A DNA stretch of 53,650 nucleotides from Runella sp. (GTDB lineage: Bacteria; Bacteroidota; Bacteroidia; Cytophagales; Spirosomataceae): contig NZ_JAIXST010000126.1 of the NCBI RefSeq assembly GCF_027484545.1, positions 1-53,650 on the forward strand, written 5' to 3'. Numbering within the stretch: position 1 is the first letter of the stretch; each line of letters begins with the position of its first letter. Under the pieces are notes generated by a model. The model had not been told where the DNA came from. It saw only the letters and a list, made by a program, of their open reading frames with translations, and did not search any database. Shown piece by piece: positions 33,858-42,573 of the stretch. Position numbers and translations under genes: made by a program.

Positions 33858-36119
33858 ATGATTATGAAGCAAAAGACAACTACCTATTGGCGCTGTTTGA
33901 ATGTGATATTGGTACTAATTCTTTCAGTAGGTACGTTAACGGCTCAAATCAAAATTACGTTTCCTATAGAAAGAGCCGTCTTTCAACGTAATAATGCCAA
34001 TCAAGCTACTATTTCCATTGGAGGATATTATACTCAACCCGTAGATCGCATAGAAGCCCGATTGGTACCCGTATTGACCGGGCAGGGGCAGCTGGTTGAT
34101 TGGACCGTTATTCAAACAAGCCCGCAGGGAGGTTCATTTTTAGGAACGCTTGCTGGAAGAGGAGGATGGTACACGCTTGAAGTAAGGGCTTTTCAGGGAA
34201 CTACTCAAATTGGGCGTGATGCCCTGGGTAGAGTAGGAATAGGAGAAGTGTTTTTAGTAGCTGGTCAATCCAATGCGCAGGGCTTCTTCGGTTTTGGTGC
34301 TACGGGAGCCACTGATGACCGCGTAAATGCGGTAACTTGGAACAATCAAAATTCAGATAATACGGCCAATCCTACATTGTCTTTTGCGCAGCTTACTGCT
34401 GAAATGTTGATTGGTCCACGCGGGCGAAGTGCTTGGTGCTGGGGCTCTTTGGGAGATTTATTGGTAAAAAAGCTGAATGTGCCTGTTTTATTTATGAATG
34501 CAGGTTGGTTTGATACTTCTACCCAAAACTGGCTGGATGCCGCCAATGGAAAGCCTGTTTTAAATCGTTTAAATCAATTATTGCCCGCCGGGATGCCCTA
34601 TGCAAATCTAAAAGCCTCATTGCAATACTATGGCTCTATTTTAGGACTTCGAGCTGTACTATGGTTGCAGGGCGAAAACGATGCAGCGGCGGGTGTGCCA
34701 AAAGATGCCTATCAAAATTCGCTTCAGGGTTTAATAAACGTGGCTCGTATTGAGCAGGGAGAAGTGCTTTCTTCTTTGCCTTGGGTATTTGCACGTACCT
34801 CTCGTTATGCAGCAGCGAAGACCTCTTTTGTGTCACAATCCATCATAGATGCTCAAACGGCGGTTATAAATATTCCTTTTAATAAATCGTACGGAGGGCC
34901 GTTTACCGATAATATTCAGGTACCAAGACCTGCTATCAACCCAACCAACGGAGAAGATGACAATGTTCACTTTCAGGGTCAGGGCTTAGTGGATGTAGCG
35001 CGTGCCTGGGATGCGTCACTTCCACCCAGTTTTTTTGCTACTGTGGTTCCCGTGATGGCCCGTGCTGTTTTGCCTATTACAATTACCTGTAACACCCCTG
35101 CCGTTAGTTTTAACGCAAAAGCACCAAATGGCTTTGCAACCTATAGGTGGAGCAACGGTGAAACCTCACAGGTACTTACTATAAAGGGAGCGGGTTCGTA
35201 TCAGGCCACGATGAAGGATAATGCAGGAAATACCTATCTTACTCCTCCAATAGTAGTGACTGAGAACGTAGAGCCACCTGTACCGGTCATTACTCCCAAT
35301 GGAGAACAGGTCATTTGTGCTGATTCGTCTCTGCTTCTCATGGTTAATGTATCGGCTATAAATAGAGTCACTTGGAGTAATTTTTTTGAGGGTAGAACAA
35401 TTTCGGTAAAAACTCCTGGGCAATATACTGCACGGCTAACAAATATTTATGGTTGTACTTCTGCTACTTCAGCACCGGTAACTCTTAGAACAATCCAATT
35501 GCAAGCTCCTACAGTTACTCAATCAAGTCCGTTTAGTATTCAAGCTACACCAGACGCTCAGGTTTTTCGTGTCTCTGATTTTAAAGTTACTAATATTGTG
35601 TGGAATTGGAGAAAGAATGGCGCACCTATTAACTTGAACACATCTTCGCTTAAATTGTTGAGTACTAATCAGGATGGCGCCTATTCAGCTCAATCACTTG
35701 TTACTTTTCAATCTATCACTTCAAGTGATATAAAACGTAGCTGCTTATCTCCATTTACACCCAGTAATCAGTCTGTTCCATTTAGATTTGGCTATATTGC
35801 AATTCGAGATTCAACGCAAGTGCCTCCTACATTTAAATATGAAGCTGTAGGTGACGGAGAAGTGTTAAATGACAACTTTTGGATGGTGTACCCAAATCCC
35901 AGCCGTAGCGGTTTAGTTGCTATTGAAGCGCTCAAAGATTTAACTAATGTAAGTATTACTGTATCAAGTTTAACAGGTCAAATTGTTTACTCTGAAAAAC
36001 TTTCTACACTAAGTGTACGTAAAGTTATTGATTTATCACACTTCCCTGAAGGAGTATATGTTGTTAAGTTGTCGTCCTCTACTCTTACCGCATCAAAACG
36101 AATTATTATAGATTATTGA
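33858..36119 (+). CDS. exported sialate O-acetylesterase-like protein with T9SS sorting domain
   Basis: A 753-residue protein in three parts. A signal peptide (residues 1-30, ending LTAQ) precedes an SGNH-type esterase domain with VAGQSNAQGF (S138 is the probable nucleophile), LWLQGENDAAAG, and DNVHFQGQG with the catalytic Asp-His. Residues 400-560 have immunoglobulin- or PKD-like strands. The last 80 residues (WMVYPNPSRSGLVAIEALK to KRIIIDY) are a type A T9SS C-terminal domain, which directs export to the cell surface. The start may be the second ATG at 33864. It likely removes acetyl groups from sialic acids or plant polysaccharides. No other T9SS cargo occurs in this window. Confidence 0.88.
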   Translation: MIMKQKTTTYWRCLNVILVLILSVGTLTAQIKITFPIERAVFQRNNANQATISIGGYYTQPVDRIEARLVPVLTGQGQLVDWTVIQTSPQGGSFLGTLAGRGGWYTLEVRAFQGTTQIGRDALGRVGIGEVFLVAGQSNAQGFFGFGATGATDDRVNAVTWNNQNSDNTANPTLSFAQLTAEMLIGPRGRSAWCWGSLGDLLVKKLNVPVLFMNAGWFDTSTQNWLDAANGKPVLNRLNQLLPAGMPYANLKASLQYYGSILGLRAVLWLQGENDAAAGVPKDAYQNSLQGLINVARIEQGEVLSSLPWVFARTSRYAAAKTSFVSQSIIDAQTAVINIPFNKSYGGPFTDNIQVPRPAINPTNGEDDNVHFQGQGLVDVARAWDASLPPSFFATVVPVMARAVLPITITCNTPAVSFNAKAPNGFATYRWSNGETSQVLTIKGAGSYQATMKDNAGNTYLTPPIVVTENVEPPVPVITPNGEQVICADSSLLLMVNVSAINRVTWSNFFEGRTISVKTPGQYTARLTNIYGCTSATSAPVTLRTIQLQAPTVTQSSPFSIQATPDAQVFRVSDFKVTNIVWNWRKNGAPINLNTSSLKLLSTNQDGAYSAQSLVTFQSITSSDIKRSCLSPFTPSNQSVPFRFGYIAIRDSTQVPPTFKYEAVGDGEVLNDNFWMVYPNPSRSGLVAIEALKDLTNVSITVSSLTGQIVYSEKLSTLSVRKVIDLSHFPEGVYVVKLSSSTLTASKRIIIDY

Positions 36120-36128
36120 TATTTTTTG

Positions 36129-36154
36129 GGCTTCTGTGTCTTACGGAAGCCTTT
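36129..36154 (+). terminator. weak terminator after the acetylesterase-like gene
   Basis: The pair GGCTTC at 36129-36134 and GAAGCC at 36146-36151 can form a six-bp stem with an 11-base loop, followed by TTTCTT. It begins 10 bases after the stop codon. Confidence 0.55.
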
Positions 36155-36197
36155 CTTATTAATTTTGCGCCGTCAATTCAAAACCTAAACCCAAACA

Positions 36198-36229
36198 TTT
36201 GGTTAGATAAGACGACATTAGTAACTTTG
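36198..36229 (+). promoter_or_regulatory. candidate promoter of the nuo operon
   Basis: TTTG at 36198-36201 is followed after exactly 20 bases by TAACTTTG at 36222-36229, a perfect TAnnTTTG. It lies 39 bases before the nuoA start. This is the best match to the Bacteroidota promoter consensus in the window. Confidence 0.65.
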
Positions 36230-36268
36230 GATACTCAGTAAACCTGCATCAACCAACCACCAACAGTA

Positions 36269-36637
36269 ATGAATTACCAACCTTCGGATTACCTGCCTAT
36301 TTTAATTCAACTTGGCTTGGCAGTGGGATTTATAGTGACGACGATGCTCGTAACGCATTCTATAGGCCCTAAACGTAACAGTAAGCTTAAAGACGATCCT
36401 TTTGAATGTGGTATTGAAGCCAAAGGCGATGCGCGCACACCAATTTCCATTAAATACTTTCTGGTTGCTATCCTTTTTGTTCTCTTCGACGTAGAGGTGA
36501 TTTTTATGTATCCCTGGGCCGTAAACTTCATAAAATTGGGTACAACGGGCTTTGTGGAAATGATTCTATTCATGGGATTATTGCTTGCTGGATTTTTTTA
36601 TATCATCCGCAAGGGTGTTTTGGAATGGGAGAAATAA
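36269..36637 (+). CDS. nuoA: NADH-quinone oxidoreductase subunit A
   Basis: Subunit A of respiratory complex I, 122 residues and three membrane helices (about residues 8-29, 67-88 and 93-114). The conserved loop between helices 1 and 2 reads KDDPFECGIEAKGDARTPIS, followed by FDVEVIFMYPWA, both diagnostic. It helps hold the loop near the quinone channel. It is the first gene of the nuo operon, behind a strong promoter candidate. The gap to nuoB is 130 bases and holds an ACAGTTTACA-type tract. Confidence 0.96.
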   Translation: MNYQPSDYLPILIQLGLAVGFIVTTMLVTHSIGPKRNSKLKDDPFECGIEAKGDARTPISIKYFLVAILFVLFDVEVIFMYPWAVNFIKLGTTGFVEMILFMGLLLAGFFYIIRKGVLEWEK

Positions 36638-36640
36638 AGT

Positions 36641-36671
36641 GTTTAACAGTTTACAATTTCTACGTTTACAG
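36641..36671 (+). repeat. GTTTACA-type intergenic tract
   Basis: The tract between nuoA and nuoB carries AACAGTTTACAATTTCT and then GTTTACAGG. The 12-mer TTTACAATTTCT also occurs at about 1411-1422 behind the glycosyltransferase gene. Confidence 0.45.
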
Positions 36672-36767
36672 GTTTCAGTAGTCCTGCTTAACTCCCTCCC
36701 TAAGCGTTTTGATAAAAATTAACTGAAACACAGATTACAATTAATTGATAACGGACAACCATAAATC

Positions 36768-37313
36768 ATGGCAACTGATATAAAAATAGTGGAAGCACCG
36801 GAAGGCTTTGAAGGCTCGGGTTTCTTTGCTACCTCCTTTGATAAAGTAGTAGGATTGGCGCGCAGCCATTCATTGTGGCCCCTGCCTTTTGCTACTTCAT
36901 GCTGTGGCATTGAATTTATGTCAACAATGGCATCACGCTACGATTTAGGCCGCTTCGGCGCTGAGCGTCCAAGCTTTTCACCACGTCAGGCAGATATGCT
37001 GTTAGTAGCTGGAACTATTGCGAAGAAAATGGCTCCCGTACTCAAACAGGTTTATTTGCAAATGGCGGAACCTCGTTGGGTAGTGGCGATTGGCGCGTGT
37101 GCATCAAGCGGCGGGATTTTTGACACCTACAGCGTATTACAGGGCATTGACCGGGTGATACCCGTGGATGTATACGTACCGGGGTGTCCTCCTCGTCCTG
37201 AACAAATATTAGAAGGAATTATGCAGATACAGGAGATAGCTCATAATGAGTCACTCCGTCGCCGCAACAGAACCGAATACCAAGCATTATTGACGTCTTA
37301 TAATATTCAGTAA
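36768..37313 (+). CDS. nuoB: NADH-quinone oxidoreductase subunit B
   Basis: Subunit B carries the terminal iron-sulfur cluster N2, which passes electrons to quinone. In this 181-residue protein the cluster ligands are C45 and C46 in [11 protein letters not shown]111 in [12 protein letters not shown], and C140 in [11 protein letters not shown]. All four are present. It is soluble and sits at the junction of the peripheral and membrane arms. The overall length and the [13 protein letters not shown] ending match the usual NuoB. It is followed 24 bases later by nuoC. Confidence 0.96.
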   Translation: MATDIKIVEAPEGFEGSGFFATSFDKVVGLARSHSLWPLPFATSCCGIEFMSTMASRYDLGRFGAERPSFSPRQADMLLVAGTIAKKMAPVLKQVYLQMAEPRWVVAIGACASSGGIFDTYSVLQGIDRVIPVDVYVPGCPPRPEQILEGIMQIQEIAHNESLRRRNRTEYQALLTSYNIQ

Positions 37314-37337
37314 TCGTCAATTTTTAAACGGAGACCT

Positions 37338-37838
37338 ATGCTCACTAATCAATTTGTAGCCGAAGAAATCGTCAAAAAATTTGGAGACGATGTGTTCGAT
37401 TTTGAAGAACCTTTCGGTATGTTGACGCTTAGCACTACTCGCGAGCAGATTATTCCGATGTTGGAATACCTCAGAAATCATTCTGAATTTAAAATCAGTT
37501 TTCTGACTGACATTACCGGGATTCATTACCCGGACAATGCCGGACAGGAATTTTGTGTGGTATATCACGTTCATAGTTTCATTCAGAACTTTCGTGCCCG
37601 GATTAAAGTATTTTTGGCAGAAGCCGATTTACACATTCCTACTGCCACCGGTCTTTATGCAAGCGCTAATTGGATGGAACGGGAAACCTATGATTTCTTT
37701 GGTATTATCTTTGACGGTCATCCCAATTTGACGAGGATTCTGAACATGGATGAAATGGACTATTTCCCTATGCGCAGGCAATATCCGCTTGAAGACGCTA
37801 CCCGCGAAGATAAAATTGACGCACTTTTTGGAAGATAA
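37338..37838 (+). CDS. nuoC: NADH-quinone oxidoreductase subunit C
   Basis: The 30-kDa-type subunit of the peripheral arm of complex I, 166 residues. The diagnostic stretch ERETYDFFGIIFDGHPNLTR is followed by ILNMDEMDYFPMRRQYPLED, equivalent to the ERExxDmfGixFxGHPdlRRI motif. The N-terminal half is a beta-alpha fold with little conservation. It is a separate gene rather than a nuoCD fusion. It precedes nuoD by a few bases, suggesting tight translational coupling in the operon. Confidence 0.95.
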   Translation: MLTNQFVAEEIVKKFGDDVFDFEEPFGMLTLSTTREQIIPMLEYLRNHSEFKISFLTDITGIHYPDNAGQEFCVVYHVHSFIQNFRARIKVFLAEADLHIPTATGLYASANWMERETYDFFGIIFDGHPNLTRILNMDEMDYFPMRRQYPLEDATREDKIDALFGR

Positions 37839-37856
37839 TATTAAGTGAAACAAGAA

Positions 37857-39089
37857 ATGACCGAAGCCCCAATTGCCCCTAAAAATAACGGTAATCTTGT
37901 CAAAGACGCACAAGTACAGTACGTCAATGAGTTGACCACCCTTAATCTCGGCCCTACCCACCCTGCCACCCACGGTATCTTTCAGAATATACTGACCATG
38001 GACGGGGAGAAGATTGTAGCCGGGGAACAAACCGTAGGATATATTCACCGTGCCTTTGAAAAAATTGCCGAGCGCCGTCCTTTTTATCAAATCACGACCC
38101 TCACCGACCGCATGAACTACTGTTCGTCGCCTATCAACAATATGGGATGGCACATGACGGTCGAGAAACTGCTGAGTATCGAAGTACCGAAGCGGGCGCA
38201 ATACATTCGGGTCATTATGATGGAATTAGCTCGTATTGCCGACCATATCGTTTGTAACGGTATTTTAGGAGTGGACGCCGGGGCATTTACGGGCTTTTTA
38301 TACGTCTATGAAAAGCGCGAAGAGATTTATGAAATCTACGAAGAAATGTGCGGTGCCCGTCTTACCACCAATATGGGACGTGTAGGCGGAATGGAGCGAG
38401 ATTTGACTACCACTGCCATCCGTAAAATCAATGAATTCCTGAAGTCGTTTCCACCTGTATTAAAGGAATTTGAACGCCTTTTTAATCGTAACCGTATTTT
38501 TATGGATCGGACGATTGGCGTAGGCGGTATTTCAGCTGAGCGCGCGATGAGTTACGGTTTTACAGGCCCTAACTTGCGGGCAGCGGGTGTTGACTACGAC
38601 GTGCGGGTCATGAGTCCTTATTCTTCTTACGAAGATTTTGAATTTGATATACCGATAGGTCAGCATGGTGATACATACGACCGCTTTATGGTACGTAATG
38701 AAGAAATGTGGCAAAGCCTGCGTATCATTGAGCAAGCCATGAAAAATCTTCCCGAAGGACCTTATTACGCAGATGCTCCCGAATACTATTTACCTCCTAA
38801 GAAGGAAGTTTACCGAAACATGGAAGCTCTTATCTATCATTTTAAAATTGTGATGGGTGAAATAGAGGCTCCTGTTGGCGAAATATACCATACGGTAGAA
38901 GGAGGCAATGGTGAACTGGGCTTCTATTTGATAAGTGACGGAGGCCGAACCCCTTATCGTTTGCATTTCCGTCGTCCGTGCTTTATTTATTATCAGGCTT
39001 TTCCTGAAATGTGCATAGGCAGTACCATTTCGGACGCTATCGTTACCATGAGTAGCTTAAACGTGATTGCAGGAGAGTTGGATGCTTAA
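37857..39089 (+). CDS. nuoD: NADH-quinone oxidoreductase subunit D
   Basis: The 49-kDa subunit forms the quinone-reduction site with NuoB. The start at 37857 (ATG, MTEAPIAPKN) is preferred; a GTG at 37845 in the same frame would add four residues. The NLGPTHPATHGIFQ motif with the quinone-site histidine pair appears near residue 40, then GYIHRAFEKIAERRPFYQ, RMNYCSSPINNMGWH, and the last residues HFRRPCFIYYQAFPEMCIGS and IAGELDA at the C-terminus. All conserved parts look intact. nuoE begins immediately after the stop. Confidence 0.95.
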   Translation: MTEAPIAPKNNGNLVKDAQVQYVNELTTLNLGPTHPATHGIFQNILTMDGEKIVAGEQTVGYIHRAFEKIAERRPFYQITTLTDRMNYCSSPINNMGWHMTVEKLLSIEVPKRAQYIRVIMMELARIADHIVCNGILGVDAGAFTGFLYVYEKREEIYEIYEEMCGARLTTNMGRVGGMERDLTTTAIRKINEFLKSFPPVLKEFERLFNRNRIFMDRTIGVGGISAERAMSYGFTGPNLRAAGVDYDVRVMSPYSSYEDFEFDIPIGQHGDTYDRFMVRNEEMWQSLRIIEQAMKNLPEGPYYADAPEYYLPPKKEVYRNMEALIYHFKIVMGEIEAPVGEIYHTVEGGNGELGFYLISDGGRTPYRLHFRRPCFIYYQAFPEMCIGSTISDAIVTMSSLNVIAGELDA

Positions 39090-39101
39090 TTGAATTTAAA
39101 A

Positions 39102-39599
39102 ATGACCGAAACTACCAATCCCATCCTTTTTACACCTGAGCGATTAGCGAATGCCCAGGAAATCATAGCTCGTTATCCTGAGGGGAAACAGAAATCAGCG
39201 CTTTTGCCTTTATTACATCTTGCCCAGGAGCAATACGGTTGGGTCAGTTCTGACGTAATGGATTACGTTGCCGGGTTACTGGATATTTTACCAATCGAAG
39301 TATACGAAGTGGCCTCCTTCTATACCATGTTTCATCTTGACCCGGTCGGAAAACATGTGATAGAGTATTGCCGTACAGGACCTTGCTGCCTGATGGGCGG
39401 CGAAGATGTCTATGGACATTTAAAACAAAAATTAGGGATTGATACGGGCGAAACTACTCCTGACGGTAAGTTTACTTTGAAAGAAGTAGAGTGTTTGGCT
39501 GCTTGCGGTTGGGGCCCTGTTTTTCAGATTCGTGAGAAGTATTACATGAATTTGACAAACGAAAAAGTGGATGAAATCATTGAAGAATTGTCAAAATAG
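39102..39599 (+). CDS. nuoE: NADH-quinone oxidoreductase subunit E
   Basis: The thioredoxin-like 24-kDa subunit with the N1a [2Fe-2S] cluster. From the ATG at 39102 (165 residues), the cysteines are C90 and C95 in EYCRTGPC and C131 and C135 in ECLAACGWGP. This is the normal spacing. A TTG at 39090 would add four residues. N1a sits beside FMN and probably limits radical formation. It is normally directly followed by nuoF, but here another gene of 137 codons lies between them. Confidence 0.95.
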   Translation: MTETTNPILFTPERLANAQEIIARYPEGKQKSALLPLLHLAQEQYGWVSSDVMDYVAGLLDILPIEVYEVASFYTMFHLDPVGKHVIEYCRTGPCCLMGGEDVYGHLKQKLGIDTGETTPDGKFTLKEVECLAACGWGPVFQIREKYYMNLTNEKVDEIIEELSK

Positions 39600-39669
39600 T
39601 TACGGCTATGCTGAACGTTATTTTGTAAATTCGATGTAACCGATTTATTAAAATAAAATTCACAATCCA

Positions 39670-40083
39670 ATGTTAGATATTCCAATTTACATGGGAGTAA
39701 ACGCGCCTTTAGAACACCAGCGTGTGATTAGAAAATTAATCTGGCAACTTAGTAATTTGTATGAATCAGGTAAGATTCCATACGAGCCATTTCCGGAAGC
39801 GATGATTGATGATGCCAATTCAAGCCCAACTCCTGATGTACTTTTACAAGATAATGTTTTAGATAAATTCGTGGTTATTATTGAAATATCAGGCACAAAG
39901 GGTTTTAAAAATGATTTTCGTAAGACAAGTGAATTAGTTGAAAACTATGAAGTAAATGAAGGGTTTGTTTATGACTATAAACAGTTTAGATGGCGAAAGT
40001 ATAAATTAGGCGTTGGCGAAATCACTGCAAACCCTTCTTTCTGCGATTCAATAGGATATGATTTAAACGATTTTTTGAAATAA
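39670..40083 (+). CDS. Uma2-like restriction-endonuclease-fold protein inserted between nuoE and nuoF
   Basis: A 137-residue protein that is not part of complex I. The pattern PTPDVLLQDN, then VVIIEISGTKGFKNDFRKTSE and EVNEGFVYDY resembles the Uma2/PD-(D/E)xK fold: an aspartate after proline, an E-x-S strand, a lysine on the next helix. Uma2 proteins are common in cyanobacteria and some Bacteroidota and are of unknown function. It has no signal peptide. Base composition is very low in G+C: by hand, 27% over 39841-39960 against about 48% over a sampled 60 bases of nuoF. It ends six bases before the nuoF start, so translation could be coupled. The gap from nuoE is 70 bases. Confidence 0.7.
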   Translation: MLDIPIYMGVNAPLEHQRVIRKLIWQLSNLYESGKIPYEPFPEAMIDDANSSPTPDVLLQDNVLDKFVVIIEISGTKGFKNDFRKTSELVENYEVNEGFVYDYKQFRWRKYKLGVGEITANPSFCDSIGYDLNDFLK

Positions 40084-40088
40084 ATACA

Positions 40089-41429
40089 ATGGCTGTTAAA
40101 ATCCTTACTGAACATATCAATGTTCCCAATATCAATACCTTTGAAGTCTATCGCAAGATGGGTGGCTATACGGCCGTTGAAAAGGCGTTGAAAACAATGA
40201 CCCCCGAGGAAGTCGTTGAAGAAGTCAAAAAATCAGGTGTACGCGGACGTGGTGGGGCAGGGTTCCCCATGGGGATGAAATGGAGTTTCTTAGCAAAACC
40301 TGAAGGGGTACCCCGTTATTTGGTTTGTAATGCGGATGAGTCGGAGCCGGGAACGTTCAAAGACCACTATCTGATGCGGGAAATTCCTCACCTTTTGATT
40401 GAGGGAATGATTGTATCAAGTTTTGCTCTGGGTGCTAAAAAATCGTTTATCTACGTACGCGGCGAGTTAATGTACGTGATTAAGATTCTTGAAAAAGCAA
40501 TTGCGGAAGCTACCGCAGCCGGCTTTTTAGGTAAAAATATTTTAGGTTCCGGTTACGATTTAGAATTGGTGGTTCAGCCAGGAGGAGGTGCCTATATTTG
40601 TGGAGAAGAAACCGCTTTGCTTGAATCCTTGGAAGGGAAACGCGGGAATCCTCGTAACAAACCCCCTTTCCCGGCTGTAAAAGGTCTTTATCAATCGCCA
40701 ACGGTTGTAAACAATGTAGAATCCATCGCCAATACTCCCTGGATTATTAATAATGGCGGAGAAACATATGCTGGGTTGGGCGTTGGAAGAAGCACTGGTA
40801 CCAAACTTATCTCAGCTTCGGGACATATTAACAAACCGGGGGTCTACGAAATTCCTCTCGGTATTACCGTTGAAGACTTTATCTATGCCGATGAATGGTG
40901 TGGAGGTATTCGTCCCGGACATCATTTGAAGGCGGTGATTGCAGGTGGTTCATCCGTACCTATTTTACCTGCCAAATTGATACTAAACCTTGCTAACGGA
41001 GACAAACGCCTCATGACATACGAATCTTTGTCGGACGGTGGTTTTGCCACAGGAACCATGCTGGGTTCGGGAGGATTTATTGCCATGGACGAAACCGCCT
41101 GTATTGTTCGTAATACGTGGACATTTGCGCGTTTTTACCATCACGAATCCTGCGGACAGTGCTCCCCCTGCCGTGAAGGAACGGGGTGGATGGACAAAGT
41201 TTTGGAACGCATTGAAACCGGAAAAGGCAATATGCGTGATATAGACCTGCTGGTAGACGTAGCGAAGAAAATTGAAGGAAATACAATTTGTCCGCTTGGA
41301 GACGCGGCGGCCTGGCCAATTGCTTCGGCTATTCGTCACTTCCGTTCGGAATTTGAATGGCACATTACTCATCCGCAGGAAGCTACGCAACCTGGAGCTG
41401 TGTATCGGGGAGAAATGGAATTAGTGTAA
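40089..41429 (+). CDS. nuoF: NADH-quinone oxidoreductase subunit F
   Basis: The NADH-oxidising subunit, which binds FMN and a [4Fe-4S] cluster (N3). The 446-residue protein has the FMN/NADH motif GVRGRGGAGFPMGMKW near residue 50 and GGGAYICGEETALLESLEGK near residue 165. The cluster ligands are C355, C358 and C361 in SCGQCSPCREG, and C401 in ICPLGDAAAWP. Everything needed looks intact. It is preceded by the inserted gene at 39670, with a five-base gap, so its translation could depend on that gene's transcript. Confidence 0.96.
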   Translation: MAVKILTEHINVPNINTFEVYRKMGGYTAVEKALKTMTPEEVVEEVKKSGVRGRGGAGFPMGMKWSFLAKPEGVPRYLVCNADESEPGTFKDHYLMREIPHLLIEGMIVSSFALGAKKSFIYVRGELMYVIKILEKAIAEATAAGFLGKNILGSGYDLELVVQPGGGAYICGEETALLESLEGKRGNPRNKPPFPAVKGLYQSPTVVNNVESIANTPWIINNGGETYAGLGVGRSTGTKLISASGHINKPGVYEIPLGITVEDFIYADEWCGGIRPGHHLKAVIAGGSSVPILPAKLILNLANGDKRLMTYESLSDGGFATGTMLGSGGFIAMDETACIVRNTWTFARFYHHESCGQCSPCREGTGWMDKVLERIETGKGNMRDIDLLVDVAKKIEGNTICPLGDAAAWPIASAIRHFRSEFEWHITHPQEATQPGAVYRGEMELV

Positions 41430-41475
41430 CACAATGATGTTTTGTTTTAGAATTACGAACTGTTAAGAATAATAA

Positions 41476-42567
41476 ATGGAAACTACTGCACCGCAATTAT
41501 TCAAAATAACTTTTGACGGTATTGAAATTGAAGTGCCACCAGGCACAACTATCATGCAGGCGGCACGGCAGTTAGGTCCCAAATACGCCCCTCCTGCCAT
41601 GTGCTATTATGAGCCGCTCAAGGGGACTGGTGGAAAATGTCGGGCGTGTTTGGTGAAAGTAACAGCAGGTTCGGCCAAAGACCCACGTCCCATGCCTAAA
41701 TTAATACCTTCTTGTATTACAACGGTTCAGGATGGGATGGAGGTGGAAAATACCACCAACGAGTCCGTTTTGGAAGCACGGAAAGGCATTGTGGAATTTT
41801 TATTAATTAATCACCCGCTCGATTGCCCCGTTTGTGATCAGGCAGGAGAATGTCATTTACAGGATTTTGCATTTGAGCACGGTCGTGTCACTACTCGCTA
41901 CGAAGAGGAACGCCGTACGTTTGAAAAGCATGACATCGGTCCTTATGTTCAGTTGCACATGACGCGTTGTATTTTGTGTTATCGTTGTGTATTTACGGCC
42001 GACCAAATTACGAACAAGCGCGTTCATGGAGTACTGAACCGCGGAGACCACGCCGAAATCAGTACATACATTGAAAAAGCTATTGATAATGACTTCTCAG
42101 GGAATGTAATTGATGTTTGTCCGGTAGGTGCATTGACCGATAAAACATACCGTTTCAAAAATCGAGTGTGGTTTACCAAACCCGTTGAAGCTCACTGCGA
42201 TTGTGAAAAATGCAGCGGTAAAGTAACACTTTGGTACCGTGGAGATGAAGTAATCCGGGTAACTGCCCGTAAAAACGAGTGGGGAGAAGTAAAAGAGTTT
42301 ATTTGCAATACCTGCCGTTTTGAACGTAAAAAAACAAGCGAATGGACCATTGAAGAGCCTACTAAAATCTCCCGTCATTCGGTAATTATGGCCAATAAAT
42401 ACCGGGCAGATTTGAAAAAACCTGATTTTGGTTTGAAAGTAGCGGCTGCCCAATACAAAGAAATTGATGACTCACGACCTTATCTTACTGACAACAATAC
42501 GATTCGGGAATTGAGTAAAGAAAACAATGCCAAAGCCAATCAACGTTCATTGGCAGAGAATAACTAA
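41476..42567 (+). CDS. nuoG: short NADH-quinone oxidoreductase subunit G, iron-sulfur part only
   Basis: A 363-residue protein matching only the N-terminal third of ordinary NuoG. It has the ferredoxin-like [2Fe-2S] segment AMCYYEPLKGTGGKCRACLV and CITTV, then the His/Cys motif HPLDCPVCDQAGECHLQDFA, and a four-cysteine part with MTRCILCYRC and DVCPVGALTD. A later CDCEKCSGK and CNTCRFERK pair should form the start of the N7-type region. The molybdopterin-fold domain of about 400 more residues is absent. The stop is clean and nuoH follows after six bases, so this is not a local frameshift. Bacteroidota often have such short forms, so it probably works as it is. Confidence 0.88.
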   Translation: METTAPQLFKITFDGIEIEVPPGTTIMQAARQLGPKYAPPAMCYYEPLKGTGGKCRACLVKVTAGSAKDPRPMPKLIPSCITTVQDGMEVENTTNESVLEARKGIVEFLLINHPLDCPVCDQAGECHLQDFAFEHGRVTTRYEEERRTFEKHDIGPYVQLHMTRCILCYRCVFTADQITNKRVHGVLNRGDHAEISTYIEKAIDNDFSGNVIDVCPVGALTDKTYRFKNRVWFTKPVEAHCDCEKCSGKVTLWYRGDEVIRVTARKNEWGEVKEFICNTCRFERKKTSEWTIEEPTKISRHSVIMANKYRADLKKPDFGLKVAAAQYKEIDDSRPYLTDNNTIRELSKENNAKANQRSLAENN

Positions 42568-42573
42568 AAACCT

